The translations under genes and the position numbers were made by a program. A model generated the notes under the pieces. The model did no database searches and had not been told where the DNA came from. It worked only from the letters and a program-made list of their open reading frames with translations. A DNA stretch of 64,000 bases from contig JAQSXJ010000015.1 in NCBI GenBank assembly GCA_029256725.1, positions 79,968 through 143,967 on the forward strand. The letters run 5' to 3'. This stretch comes from Anaerocolumna sp. (lineage in GTDB: Bacteria > Bacillota > Clostridia > Lachnospirales > Lachnospiraceae). Shown here one piece after another: positions 54,647 through 64,000 of this stretch; positions within the stretch are counted from its first letter, which is position 1; every line of letters begins with the position of its first letter.

Positions 54647-56965
54647 TTAGCCTGTTTCTTTCTCATATTTCTGTAACCCTATATAGGTCTGACCTAGGCT
54701 GATACCTCCGTCTCCCGGAGGTACCGCTTCATTACGATATACCTGAAATCCCTCCTCAAATAAGCATTCCGTTACCCGCTCCAACAGCAGAGAATTTGCA
54801 AAGACTCCTCCGCTAAGGGCAACTGCAGAAATATTTTCTCTCCTCCTAAGCTTACCGCTGATACAAAGTACTGCTTCGGCTATGGCGTAATGAAACCCAA
54901 GAGATAAGGCTCCTTTACTCTTTATATCTTTAGAAGCTGCAAGTTTACGAATTACGCCTCCTGGCTTCATCTGATATATTCCGTCAACCTCTGTTATGTC
55001 AAATTCCATGAAGACTGGTGCAATTCCTTTCATGAGAGCTTTTCTGGCCTCCTGTTCCAGAAGCACCGCGGCTTCTCCCTCATACCGATTTTCTGTACAA
55101 ATTCCAAGAAGAGCGGAAACCGCATCAAAGAGCCTTCCCATACTTGAGGAAAGTATCGTATTCGTACCATGGGTTAAGGCTGCTTTTATCAGGGCAGTCC
55201 TGTCATCCTTAATAACCTCTGAAAGCCCCTCTGCCAGAAGATAACACAGAGCAGTCTTCCCGGCATCCTTTAAAGAAGCATCTCCACCCATTAAAGGAGT
55301 ATAACTTAAGTGTCCCACTCTTGTAAAATCTCCGCCCTCACAAAGAAGGAATTCCCCACCCCAAATGTTACCGTCGGTTCCATAGCCGGTTCCGTCAAAG
55401 GCAATTCCAAGCACCTTACCCTTAAGATTATGTTCAGCCATAACAGAAGCTATATGGGCATGGTGATGCTGGACCTGTAACACCGGAAGAGCCAACCCCT
55501 TCGTAAATTCAGTAGAATGGTAACCCGGATGCAGATCACAGACTGCTAACTTTGGTGAAAGGAAAAGGAGGGCTTTTAATTCCTCATATGCCTTTTGGTA
55601 TTCTTCTAAAATATCATATTCCTCTAAATCTCCGAAATACTGAGACAATACTGCTCTTCCATCCTTGTAAAGGCTGAAGGACGCTTTTAGATCCCCGCCT
55701 GCTGCGAATATTTCCATCTCGCTCTTTGGCAGCAAGATTGGATAAGGTGCATATCCCCTGCTTCTACGTATTATCTGTTTTTTTCCCTTGACTACTTTCA
55801 CCACTGAATCATCCACTGAACGCAGAATCTCACGGTCATGATACAATACCCCTCTCAGGTAAGGGGAAATAATAGATAACATCTCACTGTTCTCTCGTAT
55901 TATTGGTTTTCCCGATAAGTTGGCACTGGTCATAATAAGAGGTCCAAGCTCTTTGGTTAACAAAAGCTGAATAGGAGTGTAAGGAAGAAAGGCCCCAAGA
56001 TAGATGCTCTCTCCACTGACCTCAGCTGCCACCTTCCTCTCCTTCTCATATAAAAGCACAATTGGCCTTGCCTTACTGCAAAGTAGTTTCTCTTCTTCTG
56101 TGGTCACTTTAGCATAAGTTTTTAAAATATCCATATCCGGAAAACAGATCGCGAAGGGTTTCTTCTCCCTTCCTTTCAGCAGCCTAAGCTTCTGTACCGT
56201 TTCATTCATAAAGGGAGAACATACATAATGAAAACCCCCAATTCCTTTAACCGCCGCAATTCCTCCTGCTCTGATAACTTTTATTGCCTCTGTCAGAGCA
56301 GTTTCTCCCTCAGCCCTGAAAGAATCACCTGTTACAGTCTCTATGTGCTCCTCCCATCTAAGAACAGGTCCGCATTCCATACAGGATATGGTTTCAGCGT
56401 GAAACCGTCTGTCAGAAGCAGTGGTATATTCATTATTGCAAGCTTCACACATGGGAAATTCCTTCATTACGGTGGTATCTCTGTCATAAGGGGTGTGCTC
56501 TAGTATTGTATATCTGGGGCCGCAGGCTGCACAGCTGATAAAAGGATGCAGATATCTTCTGTTAACTTTGTCCACTAATTCTGATGCACAACTCTTACAT
56601 AGACCAATGTCTGGGGTAAGAGAAAAACCTTGAACATTACTAGTACTGGTACTTATAACAAATTTGCCGCTCTCATACACAGCATACTGCTCTCTGGTTA
56701 AATGCTCCTTTGTAATCTCTTCTGCTTCAATGGCATGGATTTCATAATCTTTTCCCTCTTCTGTCCTTAGTTCCTTTAGAAACGACCTATGCACGTCTTC
56801 CGGAGCAGCTGCGATAATTTCTACAATACCACCCAGATTGCAAACGGTTCCAACTATTCCAAGCCTCTCTGCCAGAGAATATACAAAAGGGCGGAAACCC
56901 ACCCCTTGTACAATACCATATACCAATATCCTTTTTATAACGATTCCTTTTTTTCCTTTATCCAC
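54647..56965 (-). CDS. hypF: Carbamoyltransferase HypF
   Basis: Makes thiocarboxamide on HypE from carbamoyl phosphate and ATP. The 772-residue protein has an N-terminal acylphosphatase domain (GIVQGVGFRPFVYSLA near 15-30), two zinc-finger pairs (CKSCASEL with CAACGPRYTI; CEACNNEY with CMECGPVL), a YrdC domain (AIKVIRAGGIAAVKGIGGFH, KPFAICF) and a C-terminal Kae1-like domain (VQHHHAHIASVMAEH, GIAFDGTGYGTDG, ALSGGVFANSLLLE). All motifs are present. The start is GTG, overlapping hypB by 31 nt; a slightly later start is also possible. Confidence 0.94.
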   Translation of the reverse strand: MDKGKKGIVIKRILVYGIVQGVGFRPFVYSLAERLGIVGTVCNLGGIVEIIAAAPEDVHRSFLKELRTEEGKDYEIHAIEAEEITKEHLTREQYAVYESGKFVISTSTSNVQGFSLTPDIGLCKSCASELVDKVNRRYLHPFISCAACGPRYTILEHTPYDRDTTVMKEFPMCEACNNEYTTASDRRFHAETISCMECGPVLRWEEHIETVTGDSFRAEGETALTEAIKVIRAGGIAAVKGIGGFHYVCSPFMNETVQKLRLLKGREKKPFAICFPDMDILKTYAKVTTEEEKLLCSKARPIVLLYEKERKVAAEVSGESIYLGAFLPYTPIQLLLTKELGPLIMTSANLSGKPIIRENSEMLSIISPYLRGVLYHDREILRSVDDSVVKVVKGKKQIIRRSRGYAPYPILLPKSEMEIFAAGGDLKASFSLYKDGRAVLSQYFGDLEEYDILEEYQKAYEELKALLFLSPKLAVCDLHPGYHSTEFTKGLALPVLQVQHHHAHIASVMAEHNLKGKVLGIAFDGTGYGTDGNIWGGEFLLCEGGDFTRVGHLSYTPLMGGDASLKDAGKTALCYLLAEGLSEVIKDDRTALIKAALTHGTNTILSSSMGRLFDAVSALLGICTENRYEGEAAVLLEQEARKALMKGIAPVFMEFDITEVDGIYQMKPGGVIRKLAASKDIKSKGALSLGFHYAIAEAVLCISGKLRRRENISAVALSGGVFANSLLLERVTECLFEEGFQVYRNEAVPPGDGGISLGQTYIGLQKYEKETG

Positions 56966-57591
56966 TGAACTACTTCCTCATAACCTTCTTTGCTTCTGGC
57001 AGATACTTTGATTACAGGAGCTGTCTTATTCAGAGCACGAACTCCCTTTAAGAAAAACTCTTCATCAAAATCCACATAAGGCAGAAGATCACATTTATTC
57101 AGCAATATGATATCTGCTTTCTCATAAGCAAGGGGATATTTATAGGGCTTATCGCTGCCTTCGGTCACTGCTCCGATTAACAGTTTTACATGCTCACCAA
57201 TCTGAAATTCTGCCGGGCATACCAGATTTCCAATATTTTCAATAAACAGAACACCCGGTGCCAGGTCAAGTTCTCCTGCTGCCTTTTCTATTAGGGGAGA
57301 GTCCAGATGACAGGCTCCTCCTGTATTTATCTGAATGGCTTCTACTCCTAAGGACTGTAACAGTTTGGTATCAAAATCTGCTTCTATGTCACCTTCTATT
57401 ACATAAGAGGTGATGTCCTCCAACCCTTTTATGATCTGTACCAGCGAGGATGTCTTTCCCACTCCCGGAGCTCCCATTACATTCACTGCAAATATACCTT
57501 TACTGGTAAAATTTTCTTTGGTTTTAGCCGCTACTTCATCGTTTTTATCATAAACAGACTGCATAATCTCAATTTCTTTTGTCTCTTCCAT
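56935..57591 (-). CDS. hypB: Hydrogenase nickel-insertion GTPase HypB
   Basis: GTPase that drives nickel insertion with HypA. The protein (218 residues from the Met at 57591) has Walker A GAPGVGKTSSL, the metal-site block GACHLDSPLI, ENIGNLVCPAEFQIGEH and the G-protein NKCDLL motif. It lacks the N-terminal CxxCGC and histidine-rich stretches, so it should not store nickel. The chosen start has aagaagg upstream; an in-frame ATG at 57642 without a good site would add 17 residues. Confidence 0.92.
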   Translation of the reverse strand: MEETKEIEIMQSVYDKNDEVAAKTKENFTSKGIFAVNVMGAPGVGKTSSLVQIIKGLEDITSYVIEGDIEADFDTKLLQSLGVEAIQINTGGACHLDSPLIEKAAGELDLAPGVLFIENIGNLVCPAEFQIGEHVKLLIGAVTEGSDKPYKYPLAYEKADIILLNKCDLLPYVDFDEEFFLKGVRALNKTAPVIKVSARSKEGYEEVVQWIKEKKESL

Positions 57592-57716
57592 ATATACCTT
57601 CTTTCCAGACCTGGTGAACTTATAGATTACTTCACCCTTCATTTATGATTCATGTATCTTTCGGTTATAAGGCCACCAACGTAAAACGAACAACTATCTT
57701 ATAATATAAACAGACT

Positions 57717-58058
57717 CTACCTGATTTCAATGGATTTCAGATAGAATTCCTTACCAATCTCAGTAGGTTCTCCATCTCCCTTACAATAAGGGCACTCAAA
57801 GGAAAAAGGCTTACGTTCAAAATACTCCTGACAGGAGGTGCATTTAAGCTTCGGCTTAACCCTCTCTATATTTAGTTTCGCCTTCTTGCAGGGAGACCCT
57901 TCGGCAATGATATCAAAATACAGATTGATGGAATCTGCAACATAACCGGAGTAATCTCCTACTACCAGGTTTATCTGTTCCACAGAGGTTCCCTGATTCT
58001 CTTTCAGATGCTCTTCTGCCATTTCAATTATTCTTTGGGTTACCGGATACTCATGCAT
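57717..58058 (-). CDS. hypA: Hydrogenase nickel metallochaperone HypA
   Basis: A 113-residue protein beginning MHEYPVTQRII; the His2-Glu3 after the initiator Met is the nickel site, which is why I start at 58058 although the frame is open to 58085. The zinc site is formed by CTSCQEYF and CPYCKGDG. Start preceded by agga. The start overlaps the end of echF slightly, coupling maturation to the hydrogenase genes. Confidence 0.93.
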   Translation of the reverse strand: MHEYPVTQRIIEMAEEHLKENQGTSVEQINLVVGDYSGYVADSINLYFDIIAEGSPCKKAKLNIERVKPKLKCTSCQEYFERKPFSFECPYCKGDGEPTEIGKEFYLKSIEIR

Positions 58059-58389
58059 TGGTATATTGATCCTTTGACTCACCATAGGATGGCGGTGTAT
58101 AGTGATTATCCATTGTCAGGCACTTCTTGGGACATACCTCACTGCAATAACCGCATTGAATGCATTTTAAACGGTCGATTTCCCAGGAGGCATCTGCTTT
58201 GCTTACCAGAATTGCTCCTGTGGGGCAGCGTCTCTGACACATTCCGCAGTAAATGCACTGGGGCATATCGATTTCTATTTTACCTCTGGTGCGTTCATAT
58301 TTATCTTTTTCCTTCAACGGATAAAGACAGGTGTAGGGCCCGTGAAACAAGCTCTTAATAAGTGTTTTCGTCATATTTAGTATCGCCAT
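58051..58389 (-). CDS. echF: Ech hydrogenase subunit F (2x[4Fe-4S] protein)
   Basis: A 112-residue polyferredoxin subunit with two cluster motifs, CIYCGMCQRRCPTGA and CIQCGYCSEVCPKKC. It passes electrons from ferredoxin towards the NiFe site. The N-terminal MAILNMTKTLIKSLFHGPYT is typical of EchF/NuoI-like subunits. acggagga precedes the start. Position after echE fits the ech operon. Confidence 0.9.
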   Translation of the reverse strand: MAILNMTKTLIKSLFHGPYTCLYPLKEKDKYERTRGKIEIDMPQCIYCGMCQRRCPTGAILVSKADASWEIDRLKCIQCGYCSEVCPKKCLTMDNHYTPPSYGESKDQYTNA

Positions 58390-58468
58390 AAACTCCTCCG
58401 TTCCGATACGTTTTCTTACCTTGAATTTTCTAATAACCCTCTTATATAAGTTAATAACTAACGGTATA

Positions 58469-59548
58469 CTATCTTTCGGTACAGCTGATACAGGGATCTA
58501 TGGTCAATATCAGAATAGGCACATCTGCCAGGGAGCAGCCTTTGAGTGTTTCTAACAAAGCCGGAACATTGGCGAAGGTCGGTGTTCTAACCCTAACTCT
58601 GTCAAGAAATTTTGTTCCATTTGCTTTGGTATAATAAATCACCTCTCCTCTTGGCTGTTCTACTCTGGTAAAGTGCTCTCCGTTCGGATTTCCGGTTACC
58701 TTAACCTTAATGTCTCCGTCCGGCATTAAACTGATAGCCTGCCTGATAAGGTCAATGGATTGAAAGATTTCCTTGATGCGGACACTGGTTCTTGCATAAG
58801 AATCGCCTTCTGTATCAATAACCGGTGCAAAGTTTAGGTGCTTATAAGCTGCATAACCCTGGGTTCTCATATCAAAGTTTAAACCACTGGCTTTTCCCAT
58901 GGGTCCTACTGCCCCCAATTCAAAAGCCAATTGCTTTGATAAGGTGCCCACACCTTTGGTTCGATATTTTACAGAAGAATCTTTAAAGAATACCGTAGTA
59001 AGCTCTGTCAATTCCTTCTCAATAACATACATGGTTTCATTTATCTTCTTTAAGGTCTCAGAACTGATATCTTTCTTAACACCTCCAATTTCACAAACTG
59101 AAAAAATCACTCGCCCGCCGGTAGTCTCTTCAAATATATCAAGTACCTGCTCCCTTAAACGCCAGGAATGCATAAACAAACTCTCAAATCCAAAAGCATC
59201 TGCCAATAATCCCAGCCACAGAAGATGGCTGTGCATTCTGGATAGCTCTGCCCAGATAGTACGAAGAAAATCTGCTCTGTCCGGTATCTTCACGTCCATG
59301 ATACTTTCAAGGGACATACAATAACCCATGCCATGCATAAAGGAACAGATTCCGCAGATTCTTTCCGCTACAAAGGTATATTGCTGAAAGTCTTTTTTCT
59401 CTACCAGTTTCTCAAGACCTCTGTGGATGTACCCAATCTGAGGAATCGCTTCCACTACGGTCTCATCCTCAAGTACCAGATCCAAATGTATGGGTTCCGG
59501 CAATACCGGATGCTGGGGTCCAAAGGGAATTACAGTACGGTCACTCAT
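58469..59548 (-). CDS. echE: Ech hydrogenase large (NiFe) subunit
   Basis: Catalytic subunit of the energy-converting [NiFe] hydrogenase, related to NuoD. The 359-residue protein has the two NiFe-binding cysteine pairs: RICGICSF (Cys65, Cys68) and DPCISCTER at the very C-terminus (Cys353, Cys356). The chain ends three residues after the last pair with no cleavable extension, as in EchE, so no maturation endopeptidase is needed. HypA-F are encoded next to it. It overlaps echD by 4 nt. Confidence 0.94.
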   Translation of the reverse strand: MSDRTVIPFGPQHPVLPEPIHLDLVLEDETVVEAIPQIGYIHRGLEKLVEKKDFQQYTFVAERICGICSFMHGMGYCMSLESIMDVKIPDRADFLRTIWAELSRMHSHLLWLGLLADAFGFESLFMHSWRLREQVLDIFEETTGGRVIFSVCEIGGVKKDISSETLKKINETMYVIEKELTELTTVFFKDSSVKYRTKGVGTLSKQLAFELGAVGPMGKASGLNFDMRTQGYAAYKHLNFAPVIDTEGDSYARTSVRIKEIFQSIDLIRQAISLMPDGDIKVKVTGNPNGEHFTRVEQPRGEVIYYTKANGTKFLDRVRVRTPTFANVPALLETLKGCSLADVPILILTIDPCISCTER

Positions 59549-59892
59549 TCTTTTTCCTCCTTCGCAGCAAAAGGTGTAGCTACCGGTATACGGTACAACT
59601 GGTTGTTAAAATCAATGGAAATATCTTTTATCTGAACTCCGAATAATTCCTTGATCTCATTCTCATAAAGAAACGCATAGGAATAGAGGGAGCTGATACT
59701 CTCAATTTCAGTACTGCTGTCGATTATCAGTCTCAGATGTATAAAGTCATACTCTTTATCAAAGGAATAGCTTAGTTCTATTCCATCTTTTGTAGTTGCG
59801 GATATTGCCACCAGGCGGTAGCCTTCATGTTTATAATGTACAACATGGGTAAGCAGTTCCCCCGGTTGTATTACCTTCATATTTTGATCCAT
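59545..59892 (-). CDS. echD: Ech hydrogenase subunit D (NuoC-like)
   Basis: A 115-residue homologue of the NADH dehydrogenase 30-kDa subunit. The block SSLYSYAFLYENEIKELFGV corresponds to the NuoC signature (ERE-x-x-D-x-F-G). No metal site. It links the small and large subunits. gagaagga precedes the start, and it overlaps echE by 4 nt. Confidence 0.88.
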   Translation of the reverse strand: MDQNMKVIQPGELLTHVVHYKHEGYRLVAISATTKDGIELSYSFDKEYDFIHLRLIIDSSTEIESISSLYSYAFLYENEIKELFGVQIKDISIDFNNQLYRIPVATPFAAKEEKE

Positions 59893-59953
59893 TCTTCCTT
59901 CTCCTCAATTTTAAGTACATCAGGACATTGCTGTCAGTGAATTTTATACTGCA

Positions 59954-60400
59954 CTACTTTGCCAGAGCTTTCTTACCGGATAAAGTCTTCTGTTTCTCAT
60001 CAAGAATTGCAAGAGCTTTCACCACTCCGTCAATAATAGACTCCGGACGGGCTGCACAACCCGGTACATATACATCAACCGGCAGCACTTTATTTACACC
60101 ACCTACAATGTTATAGCATTCAGCAAAAATACCGCCGGAAGTGGCACATATCCCCACCGCTACTACAACCTTTGGCTCCGGCATCTGCTCATAGAGTTGT
60201 TTTACGATCGGTATGTTCTGTTCATTTACACTTCCGGTTATCAAAAGAATATCCGCATGCTTGGGATTTCCGGTATTGATTACACCAAACCGCTCTACGT
60301 CATAAAGGGGCGTAAGACAGGCTAACACTTCAATATCACAGCCATTACAGCTGGATCCGTCATAATGTAATATCCACGGTGATTTCTTTATAAAATTCAT
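59954..60400 (-). CDS. echC: Ech hydrogenase small subunit C (NuoB-like)
   Basis: A 148-residue small subunit holding the proximal [4Fe-4S] cluster. Cysteines lie in SSCNGCDIEVLAC (Cys18, Cys21), VGICATSGG and VPGCAARPE, the NuoB/EchC pattern. No twin-arginine signal, so it faces the cytoplasm. Between echB and echD. Confidence 0.93.
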   Translation of the reverse strand: MNFIKKSPWILHYDGSSCNGCDIEVLACLTPLYDVERFGVINTGNPKHADILLITGSVNEQNIPIVKQLYEQMPEPKVVVAVGICATSGGIFAECYNIVGGVNKVLPVDVYVPGCAARPESIIDGVVKALAILDEKQKTLSGKKALAK

Positions 60401-60515
60401 AAGGAACCTCTCTTTTTATGTCAATTCTGTTACTATTTAAGCCAATAATAGTTCTGCTCCAATAATGCAAAAGCATGGGTATATATTGCTTTGTACACCA
60501 AAAACAACTGTTTAA

Positions 60516-61376
60516 CTATCTGAAATATGACAATACGATTAAATTAACAGACCCCAAAACTGCAGTAACCAGCCAGGCAGACTTTAAGGCAAAATTCCAT
60601 TTCATTCTGGCAAAGCCATTATCAATAAGTATCTCTAAAAAATACACCAGGAGGCAGACGATAACACCAATGATGATACTGGAAATATGGCTGGTAACAA
60701 AAAACAGGAATATGAATACCAATGCTATGATTTGTTCATACCAGTGTGTAATTTCAATTACAGCCAGGTCTTTGCCTGAATATTCTGTGGTGATTCCCTG
60801 TACAATCTCCTGATGTCCATGATGGGACATACTGAAATCAAAAGGTGACTTACGTAATTTAAAAGTAAGTATATATACAAAACCTATAAACATTCCCGGT
60901 AGATACACAATAGCCGGTATATTATTCTTAACAATATCAGAAATGAAAAAGCTCTTATCCGCCAGATAGAAACCGATTCCGGTAAGCAATACCATAGGCT
61001 CATAAGCCATCATCTGAAGAAGTTCTCTTTCAGAGCCCACCAGACTGTAAGGCGAGTTGGAGGCATATCCGCCGAGGATAAACAATACCGAACCCAGGGT
61101 CAAAGCAAAGACTGCCAGCAGTATATCCCCGCCCAGAAGAAGTATCACTGAGGTCAATATTACAAAAATCAGGGACAGATACACATAAAAACGGTGCATC
61201 AGGTTAACTTCTATGGCTTCTTTCTGAATGAGCTTTAATACATCGTAAAAGGGTTGAAGCAGAGGCGGACCCTGTCTTCCCTGCATTCTTGCGGTAATTA
61301 TTCTGTCCATACCGGTAAGCAGCCCCCCTGCTATTGGTGTTAAAAGAATGATTGCAATTATTTTTAGAATCAACAT
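60516..61376 (-). CDS. echB: Ech hydrogenase subunit B (NuoH-like)
   Basis: A 286-residue membrane subunit with about eight hydrophobic segments. The motif MQGRQGPPLLQPFYDVLKL is the NuoH/EchB signature at the junction with the hydrophilic arm, and PFDFSMSHHGHQEIVQG is the conserved quinone-site counterpart loop. It connects electron flow to ion pumping. It begins two bases after the echA stop. Confidence 0.92.
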   Translation of the reverse strand: MLILKIIAIILLTPIAGGLLTGMDRIITARMQGRQGPPLLQPFYDVLKLIQKEAIEVNLMHRFYVYLSLIFVILTSVILLLGGDILLAVFALTLGSVLFILGGYASNSPYSLVGSERELLQMMAYEPMVLLTGIGFYLADKSFFISDIVKNNIPAIVYLPGMFIGFVYILTFKLRKSPFDFSMSHHGHQEIVQGITTEYSGKDLAVIEITHWYEQIIALVFIFLFFVTSHISSIIIGVIVCLLVYFLEILIDNGFARMKWNFALKSAWLVTAVLGSVNLIVLSYFR

Positions 61377-61378
61377 TA

Positions 61379-63286
61379 TTAAGCAAGCCCCCCGATTAGA
61401 AGTATTACGCCGAGCACCAGTATAACAATCGCTATAATATCACCGATGAACAGCATTTTTTTACTGTCAAAATATTCAGAAAGATACCAGTTACGCATCT
61501 CAGCTTTCCTTTTCTCGCCAAGACCACCGTAGAAGGTCTCATTATCTCCGGTATTTTCACCGGCCATATAAATGGGAACAATACGCCTTTTATCTCCTTT
61601 ATAAAGAGGAATGAAGCTAATGGGTATGATAATCAGCATGGCAAGCATCATTATCATAAGGTTAACATCACTTGTACCAATAGGTATTACCGCTTCTTTG
61701 CCAAAAAGCTCTGTTAAGTATGGTATAAGAGCATAATCGGAGATAAGCGGAAAAGCAAAACAGGAAACAATAACAATTATGGCATGTATGATAATAGGCA
61801 GTTCTTCAAATAAGGAGAAAGCATGGTCCTTTTCCTGCTTACGATTGGAGCCGGATACCAGTTTACCCATCCACTTCGTCCAATAAAACAGGGTAATGGC
61901 ACTGCCGTAAGCAATCACTACAACAGACAGTATATGTCTGGAATCAATAAATGCTTTCATCGCCACCCATTTTGAGATAAGCATACCAAAAGGTGCTAAG
62001 AACATACCTGCAATACCAATAAACATAAACAAATTCAGCTTTCTGGACACTTCTGCAAGATCTCCCATATCCTCAACATTACGGCTGCCCAGCTGATGCT
62101 CGATGGAACCCACACATAGAAACATTAAGGATTTTGCCGAGGCATGGAAGATAATTAACAGGATGGCTGCCCAAAGTGCTTCCTGACTTCCGATACTTGC
62201 ACAGATAACAATCAGTCCCAGATTAGCAACGGTGGAATATGCAAGGATCTTCTTTCCATCGCTTTGAGTAACCGCTGCCAGTGAGCTTAGCAGGAAGGTA
62301 GCACAGCCTATTCCCGTTACTGCGATTCCCACCGGTGAATCCCCAAGCATAGGTGAAAGTCTGATAATCAGATATACGCCTGCCTTAACCATGGTTGCGG
62401 AATGCAGCAGCGCTGAGGAGGGTGTAGGCGCCACCATAGCTCCCAGGAGCCAGGAGGAAAAGGGAAACTGAGCAGATTTTGTCAAAGCTGCTACAGACAT
62501 TAAAAATACCGGTACCATGGCTATTGCTTCCGGTTCAAGAGAAATCAGCGTAGATAACTCAAGAGTATCATAATGTAAACCAATAAATACGATGGCAACA
62601 GCAAAAGCAAGTCCGCCACCAAGATTAATCGTTAAAGCACGATAGGAATTGTTCTTTGCTTCTTCTGTTTTTGTATACCCGATCAACAGGAAGGAACAAA
62701 GAGATGTAATCTCCCAGCAGAAATAAAGCCAGGTCAGATTGTTACTTAGCACCAGTCCAAACATAGCAGATAAAAATAAAAACAGGATGGACAGGAAAAA
62801 GGACTTTCTCTCGGCATATTCCTTATGGTGATGGTGGTAATCCTTCATATAGCCCACTGCATAGATACAGATAAGGCTGCCGATGATACCGATAATAAGT
62901 ACCATAATACCTGATAGCTTATCATATACAATTTGGTTCTCTACATGGATCTGATGTCCTGCTGATAACTCGAACCACAGGATTAAAGGTGTCTGTATAG
63001 CCGCAAATACAGTCACTAAGTACTTTTTGTCCCTAATGCTCTTCACGAGAATATAACCTGCGATTATAATCTCTAGAAACATTATCAGGTATGAAATTCC
63101 CTCTTCTTGATGATAAGAATAAGTAATACCGTCTCCGAAATATCTCACGGTTACCAGAACGGTTAGAAGGGCGACACTTACAGCCCCTAAAGTTACAATA
63201 GCATTTCTTATTTTATCCTGTCTTACCAAAAATGAGAGGATTGCTATTGCCAATGGAAATAGAATGAGTGTGGTTATTAAGTTCAT
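61379..63286 (-). CDS. echA: Ech hydrogenase subunit A (NuoL-like ion pump)
   Basis: A 635-residue, polytopic antiporter-like subunit (Proton_antipo_M). Conserved blocks include NNLTWLYFCWEITSLCSFLL (with the TM5-type Glu), SAQFPFSSWLLGAMVAPTPS, HSATMVKAGVYLI and FHASAKSLMFLCVG. A C-terminal segment (IYMAGENTGDNETFYGGL) followed by a last membrane helix is typical of EchA. I start at 63286, seven bases after aaggtg; a GTG three codons upstream is an alternative. First gene of the ech-hyp operon. Confidence 0.92.
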   Translation of the reverse strand: MNLITTLILFPLAIAILSFLVRQDKIRNAIVTLGAVSVALLTVLVTVRYFGDGITYSYHQEEGISYLIMFLEIIIAGYILVKSIRDKKYLVTVFAAIQTPLILWFELSAGHQIHVENQIVYDKLSGIMVLIIGIIGSLICIYAVGYMKDYHHHHKEYAERKSFFLSILFLFLSAMFGLVLSNNLTWLYFCWEITSLCSFLLIGYTKTEEAKNNSYRALTINLGGGLAFAVAIVFIGLHYDTLELSTLISLEPEAIAMVPVFLMSVAALTKSAQFPFSSWLLGAMVAPTPSSALLHSATMVKAGVYLIIRLSPMLGDSPVGIAVTGIGCATFLLSSLAAVTQSDGKKILAYSTVANLGLIVICASIGSQEALWAAILLIIFHASAKSLMFLCVGSIEHQLGSRNVEDMGDLAEVSRKLNLFMFIGIAGMFLAPFGMLISKWVAMKAFIDSRHILSVVVIAYGSAITLFYWTKWMGKLVSGSNRKQEKDHAFSLFEELPIIIHAIIVIVSCFAFPLISDYALIPYLTELFGKEAVIPIGTSDVNLMIMMLAMLIIIPISFIPLYKGDKRRIVPIYMAGENTGDNETFYGGLGEKRKAEMRNWYLSEYFDSKKMLFIGDIIAIVILVLGVILLIGGLA

Positions 63287-63710
63287 ATTCGTCACCTTGC
63301 CGTCAATTGATATAAAGCCGGTAAAAATAAAAAGAAGTCTTCAGACTGCAAGTCGTCGTTTGGCCGCTATCTGTCTAGGCTGATTTTATAATATCTGCTT
63401 ATTTTCCAATCACTTTTTACGTGATTGTGTCTAATTATACACCCAAATATTAAACAACGCAAAACTATTCTTTGTTTTTTGCCCAAAAATTTAAGATTTT
63501 TTATAAAATTTTTAGTGTATTTGTTTATATTTTAACAATAAGCTTCGACAAAATGTTATATCAAATCATTTTTTATGACTAATTTTTATTATGGTTTATA
63601 GTTTATTATGGAAAATGCTCCTATAGGACACAATGTAACAATTTGTAATGTTATTATTTTTTTAACAATCTTTTCCATCTAAAATGAAGCAAATAATCTG
63701 CTTGTAAAGC
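63287..63710. other. Promoter region of the ech-hyp operon
   Basis: About 420 very AT-rich bases with no supported gene. It must hold the promoter for the minus-strand operon; several AT-rich hexamer pairs are possible and I cannot choose one. Confidence 0.35.
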
Positions 63711-63751
63711 AAAAAAGCATCAGCTTATGTTTCAAATAAGAGCTGATGCTT
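63711..63751 (-). terminator. Terminator after the right-edge gene
   Basis: agcatcagcttat (63716-63728) pairs with ataagagctgatgct (near 63736-63750). On the minus strand the stem is followed by six T. It lies 16 nt after the stop of the partial gene. Confidence 0.85.
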
Positions 63752-63766
63752 AAAATGATATGAAAT

Positions 63767-64000
63767 TTAATTTTCTACCGGAATTATGGTAATTACAGAG
63801 GAAACCTCTTTGATAAGCTGCAATTCCCACTGTATCAAATATACCTCTTGCTGTACACCTTCATGATCACTGTGTAACACGGGTATAACTTCAATTGTTA
63901 CATCCTTGTCTTCTATTGTAATTCTGCAGCTCGTAGACTCTTTCTTTAATAAAATTATGTTCTTCTCTATTTCCGGCTTAACACCGGTTATCAGATTTTC
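63767..64000 (-). CDS. Partial hypothetical protein, N-terminus outside window
   Basis: The minus-strand frame is open from the right edge to TAA at 63769-63767, giving 77 C-terminal residues (ENLITGVKPEIEKNIILLKK ... VSSVITIIPVEN). It is followed 16 nt later by a good terminator, which supports a real gene. The sequence is charged and soluble with beta-rich segments; I do not recognise a family. Confidence 0.6.
   Translation of the reverse strand, partial: ENLITGVKPEIEKNIILLKKESTSCRITIEDKDVTIEVIPVLHSDHEGVQQEVYLIQWELQLIKEVSSVITIIPVEN

Overview
The window comes from a low-GC, strictly anaerobic member of the Clostridia, most like Lachnospiraceae. The evidence is a clostridial pyruvate:ferredoxin oxidoreductase, an energy-converting Ech-type [NiFe] hydrogenase with its Hyp maturation set, the oxygen-independent (CbiK/CbiG/CbiD) cobalamin route, an Agr-type peptide quorum-sensing locus and an LXG-like polymorphic toxin. 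This placement is inferred from gene content; no rRNA gene is present.

Layout. 1-1 kb: end of a minus-strand operon with a phosphopantetheinyl transferase. 1.5-4.8 kb: plus-strand agr locus (short agrD too small for standard gene calling, then agrB, a LytTR response regulator and a GHKL sensor kinase). 4.8-6.9 kb: a methyltransferase and a dead transposase. 6.9-9 kb: lysS and greA. 9.5-13 kb: nifJ, broken by an apparent 35-nt deletion. 13-16.2 kb: a long palindrome, an AEC permease, an IS-end-like palindrome and an O-antigen-ligase-like protein. 16.4-39.4 kb: one minus-strand run of 23 genes for cobalt uptake and cobalamin synthesis, headed by a consensus promoter, a cobalamin riboswitch and a riboswitch-linked terminator. 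It runs cbiM-N-Q-O, cbiK, L, D, F, G, H, J, ET, A, cobT, U, S, a cobU-like gene, cobC, cbiB, cobD, cbiP, cobO, cbiC. Together these take sirohydrochlorin to adenosylcobalamin; lower-ligand synthesis and uroporphyrinogen methylation are not in the window. Four tandem-repeat arrays interrupt the operon, one of them in frame inside cobT.

39.4-46.6 kb: a second long palindrome, then a decaying sugar locus: a TIM-barrel isomerase and an intact Gfo/Idh oxidoreductase, followed by a frameshifted Gfo/Idh gene, a frameshifted AraC regulator, and a PTS permease that has lost its IIB end and runs out of frame into an HPr gene without a start. 46.6-51.8 kb: a polymorphic-toxin island with an orphan CdiA-CT-like toxin tip and immunity gene, an internally deleted IS110-family transposase, a broken small ORF, and a full LXG-like toxin with its immunity gene. 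52.2-63.3 kb: hypE-D-C-F-B-A followed upstream by echF-E-D-C-B-A, all minus strand. hypE is frameshifted so that its essential C-terminal cysteine is lost. A partial gene closes the window.

Two themes stand out. First, an unusual number of small lesions (nifJ, Gfo/Idh, araC, PTS/HPr, IS110, hypE), which are either real decay or assembly errors. Second, several unusual repeat families: tandem arrays that resemble multiplied translation-start regions, and two long hairpins with unrelated arms but a shared loop motif.
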